A stretch of DNA of 55,183 bases, from the NCBI GenBank assembly GCA_913057785.1, contig CAJXPD010000027.1, positions 1 to 55,183 on the forward strand, read 5' to 3'. Below are positions 1 to 8,266 of this stretch, piece after piece. The DNA is from an uncultured Lewinella sp. (GTDB taxonomy: Bacteria; Bacteroidota; Bacteroidia; Chitinophagales; Saprospiraceae). Below the pieces are notes generated by a model that worked only from the letters and a program-made list of their open reading frames with translations, had not been told where the DNA came from and did not search any database. A program made the position numbers and the translations under genes. Position 1 is the first letter of the stretch. Each line of letters begins with the position of its first letter.

Positions 1-1
1 C

Positions 2-277
2 CAAGGGCTGCAACCCAACAAAACCAATTGGGCGAATACCTTAGATACTCCTCCCTTTAAAGCTTATCCAGTGACCTGTGGCATCACCTTCACCTACAGT
101 GGTCTCAAGGTAAACGAAGGAGCGGCTGTGTTAAAGGACAACGACAAACCGATCCCAGGACTATTTGCCTGTGGAGAATTGGTTGGGGGAGTTTTCTACA
201 ATGGATATCCGGGTGGCTCCGGACTCACCAGTGGTGCCGTTTTCGGACGTCTGGCGGGGTACTCTGCCGCACAATAG
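2..277 (+). CDS. tcuA: FAD-dependent tricarballylate dehydrogenase-like protein, C-terminal end (partial)
   Basis: Only the last 91 codons are in the window; the gene begins upstream of base 1. The reading frame is open from base 2 and ends at the TAG at 275-277. The tail contains CGITFTYSGLKVN, then PIPGLFACGELVGG and NGYPGGSGLTSGAVFGR, the FAD-binding end of the fumarate reductase/succinate dehydrogenase flavoprotein family. The match is best to the tricarballylate dehydrogenase (TcuA) branch, which oxidises tricarballylate to aconitate. A tctC-like and a tctA/tctB-like gene follow on the same strand, and TcuA genes are often linked to such tricarboxylate transporters, which supports the assignment. 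A related FAD-dependent oxidoreductase acting on another organic acid remains possible. Confidence 0.75.
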   Translation, partial: QGLQPNKTNWANTLDTPPFKAYPVTCGITFTYSGLKVNEGAAVLKDNDKPIPGLFACGELVGGVFYNGYPGGSGLTSGAVFGRLAGYSAAQ

Positions 278-296
278 GCTCTAAATAGCTAGTTCT

Positions 297-1417
297 ATGA
301 CGCGAAACCAACTTACACAAATCCTAGGGTTAAGTGCCCTATTTCTGGGTACATTCTTCCTTTCCTCAACACCCGTTTTAACGCACCTTTCTTCCAAAGA
401 CATATTCCCGGTAACCCGGCCATAGTCGTTAACAATATACCTGGTGGAGGTTCCATTAAAGGCGCCAACCTCTTTGCCGAACGCGTCAAGCCTGATGGAT
501 TACTCATTCTAGGCACCTCTGGGACTACTCAAATGCCCTATCTCCTGGATGATCCCAGAGTCAGATACGATTACAAGAAGTACAAGCCGGTAATGGCCTA
601 TCCTACGGGTGGGGTTGCCTATGTCTCTCCGGCAATCGTTTCGGAGGAATTGCGCCAGCTCAAGGTGACTTCGGTAGAAGAGCAACTGGAAAAGAGTGTA
701 CGTATCATCCAAGAGCTAATCGACGGAAATATTCAATTGAAGTATGGAAGTCAGGGCCCAACCTCTCTCGATCTAGTCACTATGTTTTCTTTTGATTTGC
801 TCAACCTGAATGTACAAGCAGTCTTTGGATTCCGAGGGAGGGGAGCGGGAAGACTCGCCTTTGAACGCGGAGAGGTAAAGATCGACTATCAGACTTCCTC
901 TGCTTATCTAAAGAACTCGATCCCCTTGGTAGAAAATGGCGAAGCTATTCCCTTATTTAGTTTTGGTGCGCTGGACGAAAATGGTCAATTGATTCGGGAT
1001 GAGAGTTTCGCCAATTCGCCAGTTGGTATTATCGACGGAGACACCATGAAAGTCAATGTCCCACACTTTGGAGAGGTATACGAACGGCTGGGGAATTCCC
1101 TTTCGGGTATTGAGTGGGACACCTGGTTTGCCTTTATGTCAGCAGGTTTCGGCGGCATGAAACTGTTGCTGACCCCAAAAGAAACACCAGATGAGATCAT
1201 TGCAGAATTCCACGCTGGCATCAGCGCTATGAAGGAGGACCCAGAATATCAGAGAAATAAATTCAAGGCATTGGGCACCTACAAACAGGTTATCGGAAAA
1301 CCTGCGGATAAGATTTTTGATCTTGCCACGAATGTAGGTCAAGCAGAAAAACGCTACATGAAAAACTGGTTGAAGGAGAAGTATGATTTGAATCTCATGA
1401 CGACAGAAAAGAAATAA
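297..1417 (+). pseudogene. tctC: Tripartite tricarboxylate transporter solute-binding protein (TctC family), disrupted near the N terminus
   Basis: TctC proteins are exported receptors that hand carboxylates to the TctA/TctB membrane proteins. The ATG at 297, 19 bases after the dehydrogenase, opens a signal-peptide-like stretch (MTRNQLTQILGLSALFLGTF), but this frame stops at 420-422. The rest of the protein is in frame +2. Upstream of the first ATG there (533) that frame already reads PFFQRHIPGNPAIVVNN, then IPGGGSIKGANLF, which are family core motifs, so 533 is not a true start. The usual early segment (KTIRIIVG..PGGG-like) between signal peptide and core is absent, implying a deletion plus frame change around 345-370. 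The rest, to FDLATNVGQAEKRYMKNWL, looks normal. Probably non-functional, or an assembly error. Confidence 0.75.
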
Positions 1418-1419
1418 GT

Positions 1420-3366
1420 ATGCTAGATCTCGTACTACAGGCCCTTCAAACCTTGTTCACGCCTGAACATTTCATGTACCTGCTACTAGGTGTTCTCTTG
1501 GGATTGGTCATCGGCATATTCCCCGGTTTAGGCGGTATCGCCGGTTTGTCTTTACTTCTCCCCTTCCTATACGGCATGGATGAGGTTTCAGCCCTTGCCA
1601 CTTTAATCGGCTTGGTAGCCGTCATCCCCACTTCTGCCACTTTCACCTCTGTGCTCATGGGAATTCCTGGCTCCAGTTCCAGTCAGGCTACGGTCCTAGA
1701 CGGTTTTGCATTAGCTAAAAAAGGGCAGGCTTCAAGAGCCTTGGGAGCGGCTTTTTCTTCTTCCCTCTTAGGAGGACTGTTTGGGGTTATCATTCTGACT
1801 TTCTTTGTACAGATCGCACGGCCAATGATTCTTTTATTTGGTTCTGCGGAGTTATTCATGCTCGCTATTTTCGGTTTGTCAATGGTTGGGTCCTTATCCG
1901 GAAAGAGTCTTGTTAAAGGGGTTGTAGCTTGCGGATTCGGGATCTTAGTGGGAAGTATTGGTGCAGCTCCAGCCACTGGAGAATTCCGGATGACCTTTGG
2001 TATCAATTACCTCTATGATGGTCTTCCACTAGCTGTTATCGCCTTGTCTATCTTCGCCTTCCCTGAGATTTCTGAGTTGTTTCGGAAGGAGACCGCTATT
2101 GCGGAGGAGACTGATATGGGAAAGGCCGGCATGCTTACGGGGGTAAAAGACCTGATCAAAAACAAATGGTTAGCATTACGCTGCGCGGGAATAGGAACGA
2201 TCGTGGGGGCAATTCCTGGGATGGGTGGGAGTGTGGTAGACTGGATCGCCTACGGGCATGTAGTACAGACCACAAAAGACAAATCTCAATTTGGCAAAGG
2301 AGATATCAGAGGCGTGATCGCCCCCGAATCTGCTAACAATGCAAAAGAAGGCGGTGCTTTGATGCCTACCCTCCTCTTTGGCATTCCAGGTTCTGGGTCC
2401 ATGGCCGTGTTCCTAGGTGGTATGGTTCTAATTGGGATAGAAGCGGGACCTTCCATGGTGACCAAAGACATTGACCTGACCTACACGATTATTTGGTCCT
2501 TGGCTATCGCCAATGTTATCGGAGCAGGACTATCTTTGTTCTTAGCCGGCCCCATATCGAAGCTAACGCAAATCAAATTCAGCCTTTTAGCCCCGTTCAT
2601 GATCATGGTTATCAGCTTCGCCGCTTTCCAATCCACAAAGGATATGATGGATTTGTGGATGTTGTTGTGCTTCGGCCTGATCGGTATCTTCATGAAAAGA
2701 TTTGGTTGGTCTAGACCTGCTTTTCTAATTGGCTTTGTACTAGCAACGCAAGCAGAGAGTTATCTAAATATGTCGGTGCAGTTTTATGGCTGGGAAATGT
2801 TCTGGCGGCCTGGGGTCATTATTATCATGCTTCTTTCTTTGATTTCAGTCTACTATTCTCGTAAGGGGACAGTGGATGAAAATGCAGAATTAATGAAGAA
2901 AGAAATGCCGACAGAATTAAACCGAAGACCTCAATTGATCTTCGCTGGCCTTATTCTGATGTTTATTCTAGTGGCCATTTTCGACAGTTGGCAACAATCC
3001 TTTTTAGGTAAGGTCTTTACTTTATCCATAGCATATGCCATTCTACCATTTGCCATCTGGTTAATCTGGATCTACCTCAAAGGGGAGGCCACTAATGCAG
3101 CTATTTTTGATGCAGAACAAGTAAGCGAAGCAGGCACTTTCAAGGCGCCTTGGTACGAACCTATATTGTGGATCGGAGGCTTATATGTCGTGAGCCTGCT
3201 GACTGGATTTATTCCGGCTATCATGCTATTCTTCATTGCCTTTTTCACCCTAAAAGCAAATACCAATGTATGGCGAACAGCCCTACTCACAGCGGCGGGC
3301 ACCGCTTTTCTAATGCTATTTGGGTATTTTCTGAATCTGGAGTTTCCACAAGGAATATTCTTTTAG
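1420..3366 (+). CDS. Tripartite tricarboxylate transporter permease, TctA-TctB fusion
   Basis: At 648 residues this is about 150 longer than a usual TctA (around 500). Residues 1 to about 490 are TctA: the first repeat has GLVIGIFPGLGGIAG and MGIPGSSSSQAT, and the second has GTIVGAIPGMGGSVVD and LFGIPGSGSMAVFLGG, the inverted-repeat signatures of the family. A charged linker (about 488-505) leads to four or so further membrane segments ending in LMLFGYFLNLEFPQG, which resembles the small TctB subunit. A single polypeptide therefore appears to supply both membrane components. It starts two bases after the tctC stop, so the genes are co-transcribed. The expected substrate is a di- or tricarboxylate such as citrate or tricarballylate. 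With tctC broken, uptake may be lost. Confidence 0.88.
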   Translation: MLDLVLQALQTLFTPEHFMYLLLGVLLGLVIGIFPGLGGIAGLSLLLPFLYGMDEVSALATLIGLVAVIPTSATFTSVLMGIPGSSSSQATVLDGFALAKKGQASRALGAAFSSSLLGGLFGVIILTFFVQIARPMILLFGSAELFMLAIFGLSMVGSLSGKSLVKGVVACGFGILVGSIGAAPATGEFRMTFGINYLYDGLPLAVIALSIFAFPEISELFRKETAIAEETDMGKAGMLTGVKDLIKNKWLALRCAGIGTIVGAIPGMGGSVVDWIAYGHVVQTTKDKSQFGKGDIRGVIAPESANNAKEGGALMPTLLFGIPGSGSMAVFLGGMVLIGIEAGPSMVTKDIDLTYTIIWSLAIANVIGAGLSLFLAGPISKLTQIKFSLLAPFMIMVISFAAFQSTKDMMDLWMLLCFGLIGIFMKRFGWSRPAFLIGFVLATQAESYLNMSVQFYGWEMFWRPGVIIIMLLSLISVYYSRKGTVDENAELMKKEMPTELNRRPQLIFAGLILMFILVAIFDSWQQSFLGKVFTLSIAYAILPFAIWLIWIYLKGEATNAAIFDAEQVSEAGTFKAPWYEPILWIGGLYVVSLLTGFIPAIMLFFIAFFTLKANTNVWRTALLTAAGTAFLMLFGYFLNLEFPQGIFF

Positions 3367-3532
3367 GAGTCTAATGTAGGAAAATCCAGCGGGCACCTTT
3401 CGGATACGCTTAAAACCATTGACTTCAGCGGTTGTTCTGAGTATATGGAATCGAAATTCCAAATGCCTATTAGTAGAGTATCCAAGTCCATCATAGCAAG
3501 TATTTTCTCTATATCGCCTTCGCGGAACACTG

Positions 3533-4423
3533 ATGTTTCTAGAAGCTCAAATAAACACAATCATTCAAAAACACCTTACCTCTATCTCATGGCTGACCCC
3601 GGGCGTCCGGCTTATGCTCATCGCCACCTTTGGCTTCACGATCATGCAAGTTTTCGTAAAAGAATTGGCCGGTTTTCATGTTTCACAAATCGTATTTTTC
3701 CGTTCTAGCATCACGGCCCTATTCTGCTTAACCCTCTTGCGCCAAAAAGGGGTATCCATATTGGGGAAGAGCAGGAAGTTGCTGATTCTACGCTCGATTT
3801 GTGGCATTATTGCGATGACACTATTCTTCATAACTGTCCAGCGCATGCCCTTAGGCGCTTCTTTATCTCTAAAATACCTTTCCCCCATTTTCACCGCCGT
3901 GTTTGCGGTTTTGCTGATTCATGAAAAAGTAAAGCCCATTCAGTGGCTCTTTTTTTTGACAGCCTTAGTAGGTGTATTTTTACTCAAAGGATTTGATACC
4001 AGAATTGATGTCATCAGCCTGATCATGGGTATTGTAGGGGCTATCTTTGGAGGCTTGGTCTATGTCGTGATTCGTAAAATTGGAAATACGGAACACCCCT
4101 TGGTCATTGTGAACTACTTCATGTTAAGTGCCACAATCCTTTCCGGAATCGCCATGACTTTCTTTTGGCAAAATCCAACGCCCTTAGAGTGGGGATTACT
4201 GTTCGGAATGGGATTCTTTGGCTACTTAGGACAGCTCTATATGACTCGTGCTTTCCAGGCAGAAGCAGCCAGTAGGGTAGCCCCCGTAAAGTACATTGAG
4301 GTAGTTTATTCCTTGGTCATTGGCTTTCTTTGGTTTGGGGAGAGCTATTCCACCTTAGCCTTTGCCGGTATCTTATTGATCCTTCTTAGCATGATTCTAA
4401 ATCTCAATTTTCGATCAAAGTAG
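3533..4423 (+). CDS. EamA-family (DMT superfamily) transporter
   Basis: The 296-residue product has about ten hydrophobic segments arranged as two EamA repeats, the normal size for drug/metabolite transporters of the RhaT/YdcZ type. Recognisable parts are TIMQVFVKELAGFHVSQIVF (repeat 1 start), LGASLSLKYLSPIFTAVFAVL at the end of repeat 1, and AASRVAPVKYIEVVYSLVIG then FLWFGES at the end of repeat 2. Such proteins usually export metabolites, amino acids or drugs across the inner membrane; the substrate cannot be read from sequence. The ATG at 3533 gives about 27 residues before the first membrane segment. The 166-base gap upstream suggests transcription independent of the transporter locus. 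Confidence 0.88.
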   Translation: MFLEAQINTIIQKHLTSISWLTPGVRLMLIATFGFTIMQVFVKELAGFHVSQIVFFRSSITALFCLTLLRQKGVSILGKSRKLLILRSICGIIAMTLFFITVQRMPLGASLSLKYLSPIFTAVFAVLLIHEKVKPIQWLFFLTALVGVFLLKGFDTRIDVISLIMGIVGAIFGGLVYVVIRKIGNTEHPLVIVNYFMLSATILSGIAMTFFWQNPTPLEWGLLFGMGFFGYLGQLYMTRAFQAEAASRVAPVKYIEVVYSLVIGFLWFGESYSTLAFAGILLILLSMILNLNFRSK

Positions 4424-4492
4424 GCGCTCTAAACCAATAACTATTTTCCGTTGAGATTTTCACTTCCCCCGCTGGTTTAGTAGATTTATGTT

Positions 4493-5434
4493 ATGAAACA
4501 ACCAACTTTAGCAGGGCTTTTTCTCGTCCTAGCCAGTCTTCATATTGCCTGGACTGGCCAATCCCAATCCTTTGATTTTCAACGTCAAGATGATGGTCTT
4601 TTGCTGAACGAACAGGGCAAAGCGGTTCTCTTCTTTCAGCAGACACCCAAATCCCTCGAAGGGAAGTACAGTAGATCCAATTATGTACATCCACTCTATG
4701 ATCTTGATGGAAACGTCCTCAGTGAAGACTTTCCAGCAGATCACCTACATCACCGTGGTATTTTTTGGGCATGGCATGAAATTCTGGTAGGTGGCAAAAA
4801 GATTGGAGATGCCTGGGATTGCAATAATATCAGTTGGGACGTCCAGCGCGTTAAAGGTTCCGCCAATGGAGAAACTGGCGCTATTACTACTCGCACTTTT
4901 TGGAAATCCACACTCACCGATCAAGATCCTAAACCAACAAAGATATTTAAGGAAAAAACGCGCATCGAGGTATACCCAACCAGCGCTTTTTATCGAGTTA
5001 TCGATTTTACCATACAACTCAAGCCTCTCTTGAAAGGCATGGCTATTGGCGGATCCACTGATAGCAAAGGCTACGGAGGTTTTTCACCTCGTGTAAAACT
5101 ACCAGAGGATCTCAAATTCTGGGGAGAACTGGGAGAAGTAAAACCTCAGACGAATGGGATTGAAGCCGGTCCTTGGATCGACATGCTGGGCAGCTTTAAT
5201 GATCAGGAGGTTTCGGGCGTGGCCATCATGATGCATCCTGAATATCCTGCGGCTCCTCAGAAATGGATTTTACGAGCAAAAGGAAGCATGCAAAATGCTG
5301 CCTTTCCCGGAAATCAAGCCTTTGCCATGAAAAAAGGGAAATGGTTAGAATTGCGCTACAGAATGGTTATTCATAGAAAGGAGATTGGGAAGGATATTAT
5401 CTCTAAACTATATCACGAATTTCTTTCCAAATAA
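4493..5434 (+). CDS. Secreted DUF6807 (PmoA-like) family protein
   Basis: A signal peptide (MKQPTLAGLFLVLASLHIAW, cleavage near GQSQS) is followed by a domain with the family hallmark YVHPLYDLDGNVLSEDFPAD and then HLHHRGIFWAWHE. This His-rich block is the core of the DUF6807/'methane oxygenase PmoA' Pfam family; that name is historical and these proteins are not methane monooxygenase. Homologues in Bacteroidota often occur near sugar dehydrogenases and sugar-processing enzymes, but no such neighbour is visible here. At 313 residues it has the usual length. It is convergent with the oppC-like gene, only 27 bases away, with no clear terminator between them. Biochemical function is unknown. Confidence 0.85.
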   Translation: MKQPTLAGLFLVLASLHIAWTGQSQSFDFQRQDDGLLLNEQGKAVLFFQQTPKSLEGKYSRSNYVHPLYDLDGNVLSEDFPADHLHHRGIFWAWHEILVGGKKIGDAWDCNNISWDVQRVKGSANGETGAITTRTFWKSTLTDQDPKPTKIFKEKTRIEVYPTSAFYRVIDFTIQLKPLLKGMAIGGSTDSKGYGGFSPRVKLPEDLKFWGELGEVKPQTNGIEAGPWIDMLGSFNDQEVSGVAIMMHPEYPAAPQKWILRAKGSMQNAAFPGNQAFAMKKGKWLELRYRMVIHRKEIGKDIISKLYHEFLSK

Positions 5435-5461
5435 ATCTGTTCTTATTCGATAGGATTGGAA

Positions 5462-6757
5462 TTACTCCTTCAAACGAGGATCAAGCGCTTGGGTCAAACC
5501 ATCGCCGATGTAATTAAAGATGGTCACGCTAATGAAGATGGCAAAGCCAGGCACAACCGTGAGCCACCAGGCTTTGGGGTAATTGCGTGCCTCTCTCAAC
5601 AAGCTTCCCCAGGTTACCTGCTCTTCTGGCACCCCAATATTTAGGAAAGATAAGGAGGCTTCCAAGAGAATTGCTCCAGCCATTCCAAAGGACAGGGCTA
5701 TTAGCACAGGCCCTAAGGCATTTGGCAAGGCATGGCGGAAGATGATCTTCCACTGCGTAAACCCTAATGCCCTTGCTGCATCGATGTAATCCATGCGTCG
5801 AATTCGTAGCAGCTCGGCACGCACGAATCGAGCCACGCCAGTCCATGCTAATAGGCCGATAAGTAACATTACGTAGAGAATACTCTCTTCTTGAATTGCC
5901 GCTACAAAAGCCAGAATTAACAGGAGTCCAGGTATAGCATTTACCATTTCTATCAGACGCATCACGATCAAATCGATCGGAATCACCCATCTTTTGCCTA
6001 AAGCGGGAATTCGTTCCAAACGGCTGGATAACAAATTGGCTAAAACCAGGAGCGCTACGATAATCAGAAAACCCAAAAAGAAATTGGTAGCTTGCGCCCC
6101 TTCACTGATCGCATAGGATCTACTCCCCCAGCCCCAAAATATCCCAAGGAGTAAGAACAGCAGATTTAGTCCTACCCGAATCCGGGACAATTTCAAACCA
6201 TCATCGCCAAAGTAACCTGCCAAAGACCCCAATAACAGACCAATCAAGAGCGCTATTGACATCGCTACCATCCCCACCATCAGGGCAGTACGAGCACCAG
6301 CAATCATCCCAGCAGCTACATCACGCCCCAGGTCATCCGTTCCTAACCAGTGACGGAACCGCCAGCTCTTGACATTTTGCTTATCAAATGGGCCTTTATA
6401 AGTATTCTTGTAATCAAGGCGTTCGCTGGCATAGGGAATCAAGGGCCAAAACTGAGATTCGAAGGTCTGTTCATACCAAGGGGTATTCAAAAACTTGGCT
6501 TCCCACTTGGACCAACCCAATTGCACCGCATATTCTTGTATTACCGGGAAATAACGCTTGCCATCTATCTTGCAATAAAGCGGCTTATCATTAGCAATAA
6601 AATCACCGGTGATCGCAACAAATAGGATCACCAAAAAGATACGCCAGGACCAAAGCGCCATTCTGTTTTTGCGAAAGCGCTCCCAGGCAAAGGACCAATA
6701 GGTTCTTTTGCTCAATTGTTGCTCTATATCTTTCTGTTGCTTTCTGCCAAAAAACAT
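5462..6757 (-). CDS. Peptide-type ABC transporter permease (OppC/DppC family), enlarged
   Basis: The 431-residue product is over 100 residues longer than typical OppC/DppC. The N terminus carries the family leader (WERFRKNRMALWSW) and one membrane segment, then a periplasmic insert of about 80 residues before HWLGTDDLGRDVAAGMI, a strong family signature. A second insert with two extra hydrophobic stretches (about 190-255) precedes RLIEMVNAIPGLLLILAFV. The EAA loop that docks to the ATPases is intact (DAARALGFTQWKIIFRHALP). It is the last gene of the minus-strand operon, 17 bases after the oppB-like gene. No OppD/OppF ATPase gene is nearby, so ATPases must be encoded elsewhere. The substrate is likely an oligopeptide, but nickel or sugar peptides are possible. 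Confidence 0.9.
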   Translation of the reverse strand: MFFGRKQQKDIEQQLSKRTYWSFAWERFRKNRMALWSWRIFLVILFVAITGDFIANDKPLYCKIDGKRYFPVIQEYAVQLGWSKWEAKFLNTPWYEQTFESQFWPLIPYASERLDYKNTYKGPFDKQNVKSWRFRHWLGTDDLGRDVAAGMIAGARTALMVGMVAMSIALLIGLLLGSLAGYFGDDGLKLSRIRVGLNLLFLLLGIFWGWGSRSYAISEGAQATNFFLGFLIIVALLVLANLLSSRLERIPALGKRWVIPIDLIVMRLIEMVNAIPGLLLILAFVAAIQEESILYVMLLIGLLAWTGVARFVRAELLRIRRMDYIDAARALGFTQWKIIFRHALPNALGPVLIALSFGMAGAILLEASLSFLNIGVPEEQVTWGSLLREARNYPKAWWLTVVPGFAIFISVTIFNYIGDGLTQALDPRLKE

Positions 6758-6774
6758 ATTAATGGTTTGAACTC

Positions 6775-8184
6775 TTATTTGCGATACCTCACCCTAGGGT
6801 CAACAAAGGCATACAATATATCCGCGATCAAAATTCCGATTAAGGTTACTATTGCTCCTAACATCATGATGGTAAATACCACCGGCCAATCTTTCTGCCC
6901 AATAGACTCGATAGTTAACCATCCCATCCCATAAATATTGAAAATCCACTCTATGACTACCGACCCCGTCAGCACACGAGGAAAAATATTAGCGACCAAA
7001 GTAATGATCGGGAAAAGTGCATTTCTAAATCCGTGCTTCCAAATCACAACCCTTTCGCTCAACCCTTTGGCCTTGGCTGTACGCATGTACAATTGTTGCA
7101 ACACCTCCAGCATACTGCCCCTCATTTGCCGACTAATAAAGGCTAAACTGGCATAGGTTAGACAAAATACCGGAAGGACTAAGTGATAAGCTACTTCCCA
7201 AAATCTAGACCAAAAAGGTGCATCATCTGGTAAACTTCCCGTTCCGAAAGCTGGAAACCAGTTCATACCATACTCAGAATTGGTAAAAAAGATAATCAGC
7301 AAGGTAGCTACCCAAAAATTGGGGAGGGAATACAAGAAAAAAAGTAGTCCCGAAGTCCACCGATCAAATGCCTTTCCTTGATATACCGCGGAATATACCC
7401 CAACGGGAATAGCTATTATATAAGCGAAGAATACCGCCAAGCCATTCAAAATCAAGGTCCATTGCAGGGCTTCCCATATCTTGCGGCTCACTGGTCTACG
7501 GTCTTGTAGGGATACTCCAAAATCACCCGCAACAAAGCGACTAAACCAATAGTGATATTGATTACGCGTTCCATACCATTTAAAATCAGGTACATAGAGT
7601 CGACCTGGCGTAGCCTGAGACTTAATCGCACTATATCTCCCTTCCAAAGTCTTGAAACTAGCTCCGAGCCGCTGCACCAAGGCAGGATCACTGTTGACTC
7701 CCACTCTAATGGAATCGAGTGTTCGTTGTACCAACTCATCCTTGTATTGGAGCGGTAGGAAACGAGCATCTGCCCTTACGCTAGTCAAGGCATAGGCAGC
7801 CACCGTATCCGGTACTTCAGCTAACTCACCTCTGAACTGTTTAATCTCATGATAGTAGGACTCAATTTCAGGCCAATTCCCGTACTGAGCGATTAACTTG
7901 GATAAGGTATTGCGGCGTTCCATCTGCTGAATGCGATACAGGGTATCTGGATAGGCTGCTGAAGAAAGGCTGAAGTAAAAGGCTGGACGATCAAGCCCTA
8001 GGGATTGGGCGCATCGTTTGTATTCCAATTCAAAAACGGCTTCATCAAAAGGCGTATCTTCTGGAAAACAAGCCTGCATAACCGGATCACCAGGCGTGCA
8101 TTTACTCAGCCCAAATGCCAAAAAAGAGATGGCAATCAAAGTTGGGATAAACCAAAGTACACGCTTTAGTAGATATGTGGTCAT
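6775..8184 (-). CDS. Peptide-type ABC transporter permease (OppB/DppB family) with large periplasmic insert
   Basis: The product starts with the typical OppB membrane segment (LLKRVLWFIPTLIAISFLAF and CTPGDPVMQ) and ends with the canonical FPRVLTGSVVIEWIFNIYGM and LLIADILYAFVDPRVRY. Between them, residues of about 35-200 form an unusual soluble insert where OppB normally has a short loop, making it 469 instead of about 310-340 residues. The family motif WFSRFVAGDFGVSLQDRRPV follows the insert. The EAA motif is present (TAKAKGLSERVVIWKHGFRN). It partners the downstream oppC-like permease; both have grown on the outer face, which suggests an added contact with the binding lipoproteins. An 82-base gap containing a strong hairpin separates it from the upstream binding-protein gene. 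Confidence 0.9.
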   Translation of the reverse strand: MTTYLLKRVLWFIPTLIAISFLAFGLSKCTPGDPVMQACFPEDTPFDEAVFELEYKRCAQSLGLDRPAFYFSLSSAAYPDTLYRIQQMERRNTLSKLIAQYGNWPEIESYYHEIKQFRGELAEVPDTVAAYALTSVRADARFLPLQYKDELVQRTLDSIRVGVNSDPALVQRLGASFKTLEGRYSAIKSQATPGRLYVPDFKWYGTRNQYHYWFSRFVAGDFGVSLQDRRPVSRKIWEALQWTLILNGLAVFFAYIIAIPVGVYSAVYQGKAFDRWTSGLLFFLYSLPNFWVATLLIIFFTNSEYGMNWFPAFGTGSLPDDAPFWSRFWEVAYHLVLPVFCLTYASLAFISRQMRGSMLEVLQQLYMRTAKAKGLSERVVIWKHGFRNALFPIITLVANIFPRVLTGSVVIEWIFNIYGMGWLTIESIGQKDWPVVFTIMMLGAIVTLIGILIADILYAFVDPRVRYRK

Positions 8185-8216
8185 GGGTTGATTTTCCTGA
8201 AAACGCTATGGCAAAA

Positions 8217-8253
8217 TACAAACCGGAAAAAACTAGGTCTTTTCCGGTTTGTA
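8217..8253 (-). terminator. Perfect 14-bp inverted repeat between binding-protein and permease genes
   Basis: TACAAACCGGAAAA (8217-8230) and TTTTCCGGTTTGTA (8240-8253) are exact reverse complements around a 9-base loop. The repeat lies 13 bases after the stop of the second binding-protein gene and upstream of oppB. There is no long U-tract on the minus strand (TTTTG follows), so it could be a partial terminator or an mRNA-stabilising 3' stem giving more binding protein than permease. Confidence 0.7.
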
Positions 8254-8266
8254 CTTTTTTGTGACT

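Noticed and set aside
533..1417. Start of the TctC-like gene at the ATG at 533
   Set aside because: The same frame upstream of 533 already encodes conserved TctC residues, so this ATG is internal to the original gene.
5529..5990. 153-codon minus-strand frame
   Set aside because: It overlaps the oppC-like gene on the same strand in another frame and has no recognisable domain.
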